Source of the DNA: Echiichthys vipera
Taxonomy: Eukaryota; Chordata; Actinopteri; Perciformes; Trachinidae
Length of the DNA: 64,000 nucleotides
Reading direction: 5' to 3'
NCBI GenBank assembly: GCA_963691815.1
Contig: OY829667.1
Span: forward strand, 20,685,587-20,749,586
Part shown: positions 41,001-47,000 of the stretch, piece by piece
Position numbering within the stretch: the first letter of the stretch is position 1
Layout of the letters: each line of letters begins with the position of its first letter
The notes under the pieces: generated by a model
What the model was told of the DNA's origin: nothing
What the model saw: only the letters and a program-made list of their open reading frames with translations
The model's database searches: none
Position numbers and translations under genes: made by a program

Positions 41001-44000
41001 TAAATCCATGACACTAGGGTAATATACACTTCTTCCTCTCATTGTGAACAAAAATCACAGACTACAGCATGCCTAACATAACCTAACTGTTGTGCTGCTT
41101 CTCCCTGTCTCACCCTCTCTGTTCTGAAGCAGCTCCATCTCATCCGTGCTCTGATTAAACACAATCGAGTCATGAGTTATGATCATATTGAGCCACTGGT
41201 GTGTAAGTTTAACATTAAAGTGCTTGTCACATTGATGATGGAAAATGCTGCGGTTTAAAGTTAATCGTTTATCACTTTACACATAATGTTCCACATTCAA
41301 TATTTAGCTAACAGACCGATGTTACCTAGCAACAGAGTTAACATTAGCTCAGTCAATGTTAGCATAACCTCAACAGGTGTAGACAGAAACTATGATTATC
41401 CTGAGATAATTAACTGAGTCAACAAACTCTCCACTTTTTCTTTCTTTCTTCTGCTGCTTATGTTTCATTTTTATTTTAACAAAGTTCCGCAGGTGCGATA
41501 TCTGCTCTTGCGCCTCAAGGGCCTCATCTCTAAAAGTGGCGTACGCACAGAAGAGGGCGCACGCCACTTTTTAAGCAAACTTTGGGATTTTTGGGCCTGT
41601 CCACAGGCTGGCTCTCTGTCCTGCTCCTCCGTGGCGATGACGGCTAAAAAACGAATTTGAAAGTGGGGGGACACAAGCAGGATTTTTTAAGTCCCCAGTG
41701 GAAATTATGCCGATGGTTGCACCAGTGAGCAAACCTACTGTAGCAAGTGTTACTGGTGCACAGGTAGCAGAGAAAGTTCCAGATTATTCAACTGGTTACG
41801 GCCCGTTTGTACTGTACCTTTGTGGAAAATGTATAGGATACACCTAACTCACAGTAGTCCACAACCTAGCAACCAGATCTATAATCTTAACAAGAGTTTA
41901 AACAAAGTGATCACAGCTCAGGGGCAGCTGGTGGCTCAGTGGTTAGAGCATCTGCACCATGTAAAGAGGCTGAAGGTCGCCGAGGCAGCGGGCCTTTGCT
42001 GCGTGTCTCCCCCCCCTCTCTCACCCCATTTTCTGTCTGTCCTGTGTAAGAAACTTGTGTGTGAACTGTGAACCTCAGGTGTGCTCCTCTTATTGAGGGC
42101 CCCAAATGTTGACTGACCAGCTCAAAGCCTGAGGGAACCAATGATCAGGAGGACTGGGCTGCACAGGTCGAGACCAGTCACCTTGTTAGCACCTGGACAG
42201 AAAACAGGAGAGGAAGAGAAAGTACAAAGGAGGAAAGAAACACATACAGCAGGCACTTTACCCCTGTCTGGCTTTTACCAGAGGCCTCATTTAAGGCGGC
42301 ATATGCACAGAAAAGGGGGCACACCAATTTCTAAGCAATCTTTGGGATGTTTAAAAAGCAAACTTGATTGGAGAATGTACGGTTCTCCATGCACACGCTG
42401 ACCCAGAGTACGCAAAGACACTTAAGAAAGGAGAAATGTTGACACTAATGGCAGAAGGAGTCGCGCTTAAGTCACACACAAATGTGACTTGACTCAGACT
42501 CGAGATTTGGGACTTGTGCACAATCTTTTTATTTATGCACTTTTTGGAGCATTAACATCAGGAGCAGAATGTCAGCGGCCACACTCCTCAGATGACACTG
42601 AGAGCTCATCACCTGCTGCTGCTGATGACAGGGGTGTAGTTAGTTTTAAGTTGGATGTTTGACAGATGCTCACTCAGGTGCCAGCCTGAATATCCAACTT
42701 CAAACTAACATCAACCCGGTCTGCTGCTGCAGTTCCATTACCGTTATTGTTTGGCTTTAATAACTTCAGGCACAGCCCAAACAACAGAATCACAGAATGC
42801 AGCGTCTGTCTGTTGAGCTCATTCATAAACTATCAACGTTAGCTTGCTACTAATGTTAGCTTTGTGAGAGATTAACTTTCAAATTGGTGTTCGTTGAATT
42901 AGATATTTTCAAAAAGTGTTTTCTTTCTAAAGTAACAGGAAGAGCTCACTGACATTAAACATCTCTTGAGTGTCCTGAGATGGACAGCGTATCTGAAAAA
43001 CATAATGAGCAGCCAATACAAAATACATGACTATAATACAATAAATATATCAAATAACAAGTAAAACAGCAAATCTATATAAAAATACGTGACTATAATA
43101 CAATAAAGTATATCAAATAACAAGTAAAATGGCAAATATAGATCAAAATACATGACTATAATACAATGAAATATATCAAATAACAAGTGAAACAGCAAAT
43201 CTATATAAAAATCGAGCATAATCCTGAATATATCAGTCAGAATATCTACAGCCAGATGTGTCTGCCTCCAAGTTCTTATCAAATGTCTTCAAATCCTCCA
43301 ATGAGAGCAGGACCTGAAGTTTCAGGTGTGTCTGTAATTAGTTCAGGTAAACTTTCTTTATTTACACTAGATTATAAACTGTCTTTGTGTAATTATACGA
43401 TACGGTTGCACTTCAACTCTATTTTATTATTTATTAAAACCATAAGAGACTTGATTAGGACTTTCTGCTGCCCTCAGAGACTTGAGACGTGACCTGGACT
43501 TGCAAAAAGTGACTTGTGACCATCTGCCACCCCACCCACAGCCAACCGAAGACACGGGTGAAGGTTTCCCATGGACCTGTAGTGTTGACGTCATTTCACT
43601 TTTTTTGAAATGTATGCAGATCACTTCTGTTACACTGTGAAATCACAGAGGCCTTTACTCAGAAACATGGCAGTTCTTTGATAAAGGCTTTTGATTTCTT
43701 ATTTTATATCCAAGTTTCACTTGTTTCTTTGAGATTGCCATTCATTTGAGAAAAAGTGGATTAAATATGCCAAAGGGTGTTTCTAACAAAACTTAAAAAT
43801 GTTGTTTTGTTTTTGCTGCCCTCAGGTATTCCTTCTTATTATTAGGTATTTCCTGTCTTTTCTGCTGTTGTCTTTGTTTAACGTGACAAATATAAGTGGC
43901 TTGGTGGTTTGAGGTTTGCACAGGGCACTAAAATCTGCTGCCCTTATATAATAATTAAATACTAATAATAATAATTATAATAATAATAATAATAAATTAA

Positions 44001-47000
44001 TACATCAAATTTTTAGAGCGCTTTTCCAGGTGCTCTAACACATTTCCCTGCTTATTCCAAAACTGCTTTGCATACAGTTCACATCCACTTTAACATAATC
44101 AAACCTGATTCATCAACAGTTTCATGTTTCATGATCACAAATGATTTTCTTATTTTCCTCTTATTGCTATGTGCACGAACAAATGTCAGTGAAAAAGAAG
44201 ACAAAGTCATCATTTTTGTGTATTGAATATTTTCTCCTAACCTATCTGATTTGAAGCACACACAGCTTCTGTAGCAGTGTAAGCATTATCTCCACCCACT
44301 CCAGGTGGATGTGCTGTAGTCAACAACATGCTTTAGCTCGTCTGACTGCATGTAAACCACATCACAGCATTTCCTATTGTCAAAGCACCATTCAACACTA
44401 CTGTTACTACTGACTTTAGCCTGACCTCAGGGAGAATAGTGACTACTTCTCTTGATATGAGCTAAAATATCTGTAATGTTCACGAAGCTGCTATTGCTCA
44501 TAGTTTCTTTACATATCTGGAGTTCCAGCCCGGTTTAATAGGCATTTATGACCCACCTATAAAAGTACCAGGAAGTGGCTTTATCTGTAAGAAATGCTGC
44601 CTCACAATATTCCTATCTTTTCATTTCATGCAATTTTCTGTTCGGGGTGTGTGTGGGCACATAGACACCCCAAGTTTACAAACCATGCAACGCATTGACT
44701 CAGTTCTTCATCAGCAATCAGATTTAAAAAATGTATACGTCACAGGCCCTCCATTCCTAAAATGTGCTGTTTATCTGTGAATGCAGTAAAAGTCAGGCAA
44801 TGTGTCTCCAGGTGATTATTGTTCTTCAGGTTTATGGTTCTTCTGTTCCTGTAATCTAGCAGATCGATCAAAATGACTCTACATCTGGTTCTCTGTTGCA
44901 ATACCGGGATCAGATTTCACACTGAGCACCAGCTGCTGGTGTAACACTGTTAGTTCGGAGAGAAAAGCAGCCTGTATTAGACTTTACAAATCCCCAGCAA
45001 AATATGTCTTTGTGTTCAAAGAAGGGTTCAACCGTGTAAAGAAAGCAATAGAACAGGTTCAACATATCTTTGGAGCGCACTGATCACTGTGCTTATTATA
45101 CCTGTTCAGTCTCAAATCCTGCATGACCTTATTTTCATGAAGGTGAAAAGTCAGTGAAAAAGCACTCACATCATTGTCTGCAGTAAAAGGAATATACATA
45201 TGCTTATATCATTTAATACTTCCTAATTGTCAGCAAACCTCATAAAAAGACCTTAACCACCCAGGTTTAAAGGCTCAGTAGGCAGATGATTTTTGGCAAA
45301 ATGATGTGAGAGAAGATCAGAACTCTGCGTCTCTCCTAGGCTGTTTCCAGCCTGCAAAGAATCTCCCCCCATGACGGAAGACTTAGCCTCCTGCTAACCG
45401 TAGCCAAAGGCATACGGCTGCTGCTCAAACAAGATCAGGTTTATGTTGCTATGTTAGAGTCCTGAATCAAACTATTCCACCTCAAATGTCTTCACATTCC
45501 TACAATTTTAATACATTTTCTGATAAAAAATCCCTTCTATCATTTTAACAATAGCAATCATGATGAGGACGATGGAAATGAGTGAGGCGTGAGCAGACTG
45601 ATACAGGTGAACATATGAGTAAAGTTAGTTCTCCAGTTCAGTCACCTAATGAACTCATTCAGCACTGTTCACCATTGCCTGAATATGAATACTATTTACT
45701 ACCGCTGGTGTCTTTAAAAGCGCGTGCATCAGATGCCCGTGCGTGTCTGGTGGAAAGAGCTTGGGACAGAGCTGAGGCGATGAGACCCGTGTAGACTCAA
45801 CAATCACCTTTTTCTAGGTTTCCTGCCTACTCAGCTTTTAATCCTTTTTAATCCTCTGTGACACCACCCTGTGTGAGGTTCTCAGCCCCGAGCCCATTGG
45901 TTCCTGATGAAGGCGTCAGCTATCAAAAAACAGGCAGCAAAAATATGGACTTCCTTTCCTACCAGGAAAACATTGATGAAAAGTTAGAAATTATTAAAAA
46001 AAATACTTATGTGAAATGTTACTTATGAGCTACTACCTGTAAGACAGACACTAAAGTGGGCTTCATACAGGTGAACAGCCGGAGGTATTAGTTTGTTTAA
46101 GTCAGTGCTAGGTTTCATCTGTTGATAGCACCACCACAGCATGAGACAACCAGGCCGTATGGTGCTCTAATTATGTTCTTTTTTTTATTTGATTTTTTTC
46201 TCATATTGCTCTCAGGCGTTGGGTTACACAAGTATTCAGAGAGTTAGAGTTGGTCTGCACCTTCTAGTATCGACTCAGCTCGCTTGGAACCTCGACCGAG
46301 GGGGAGCCAAAAATGGTACCAGGTACTATCCACAACTGCTGATAATGGAAAACCAAAAGCAAGGCGAGCTTAATCTAGGAGAGTCGAGTCGTACCATGCA
46401 GTGGAAAGAAGACATTAGTCTTTCTTGTCTTCACTTTCAATAACTTGCACCAGCATCAGAAACACAAGGATTACAAGCTTAACGATCACAGTTGTTGTCT
46501 CGACACTGTATCTCCTGAAGCCCAGGCGTGTAATTACATTTCTAAGGGGTGCCCATTAGCTACGACCATGGATGGATTAATAAATCGGCCGACCAGGAAC
46601 AGGTCAGAGGTACATGCAGACTCACAAAAAGGAAAAGAGACGCTAAATGACCAAATACAAACACAAAACGACTACAAATGACTGAAAATGACTACAGGGT
46701 GGGGGGCCTCTTACATAACTTTGCCCAGGGGCCCATTGTTTCATAATCCATCCATGGCAATGACATAGTTACTTTCAACATAGTGAGACAATTATTTTCA
46801 CTCACTAAAGTGGAAACAGAAATCTTTTCCACTCACTATCAGATATTTTTTGACTTTGTATTTTTTTAAAAGCAGACTGATTACACCTGACGTCCACGGT
46901 TTAATTCCTGCCGAGGGCCTGTGTTGTATGTCATATCTCTCTCTTCACTGTCCCCTTTCTTCAACAACAAAAACACCACGTTCACCGTCTTAGTTTAGCA

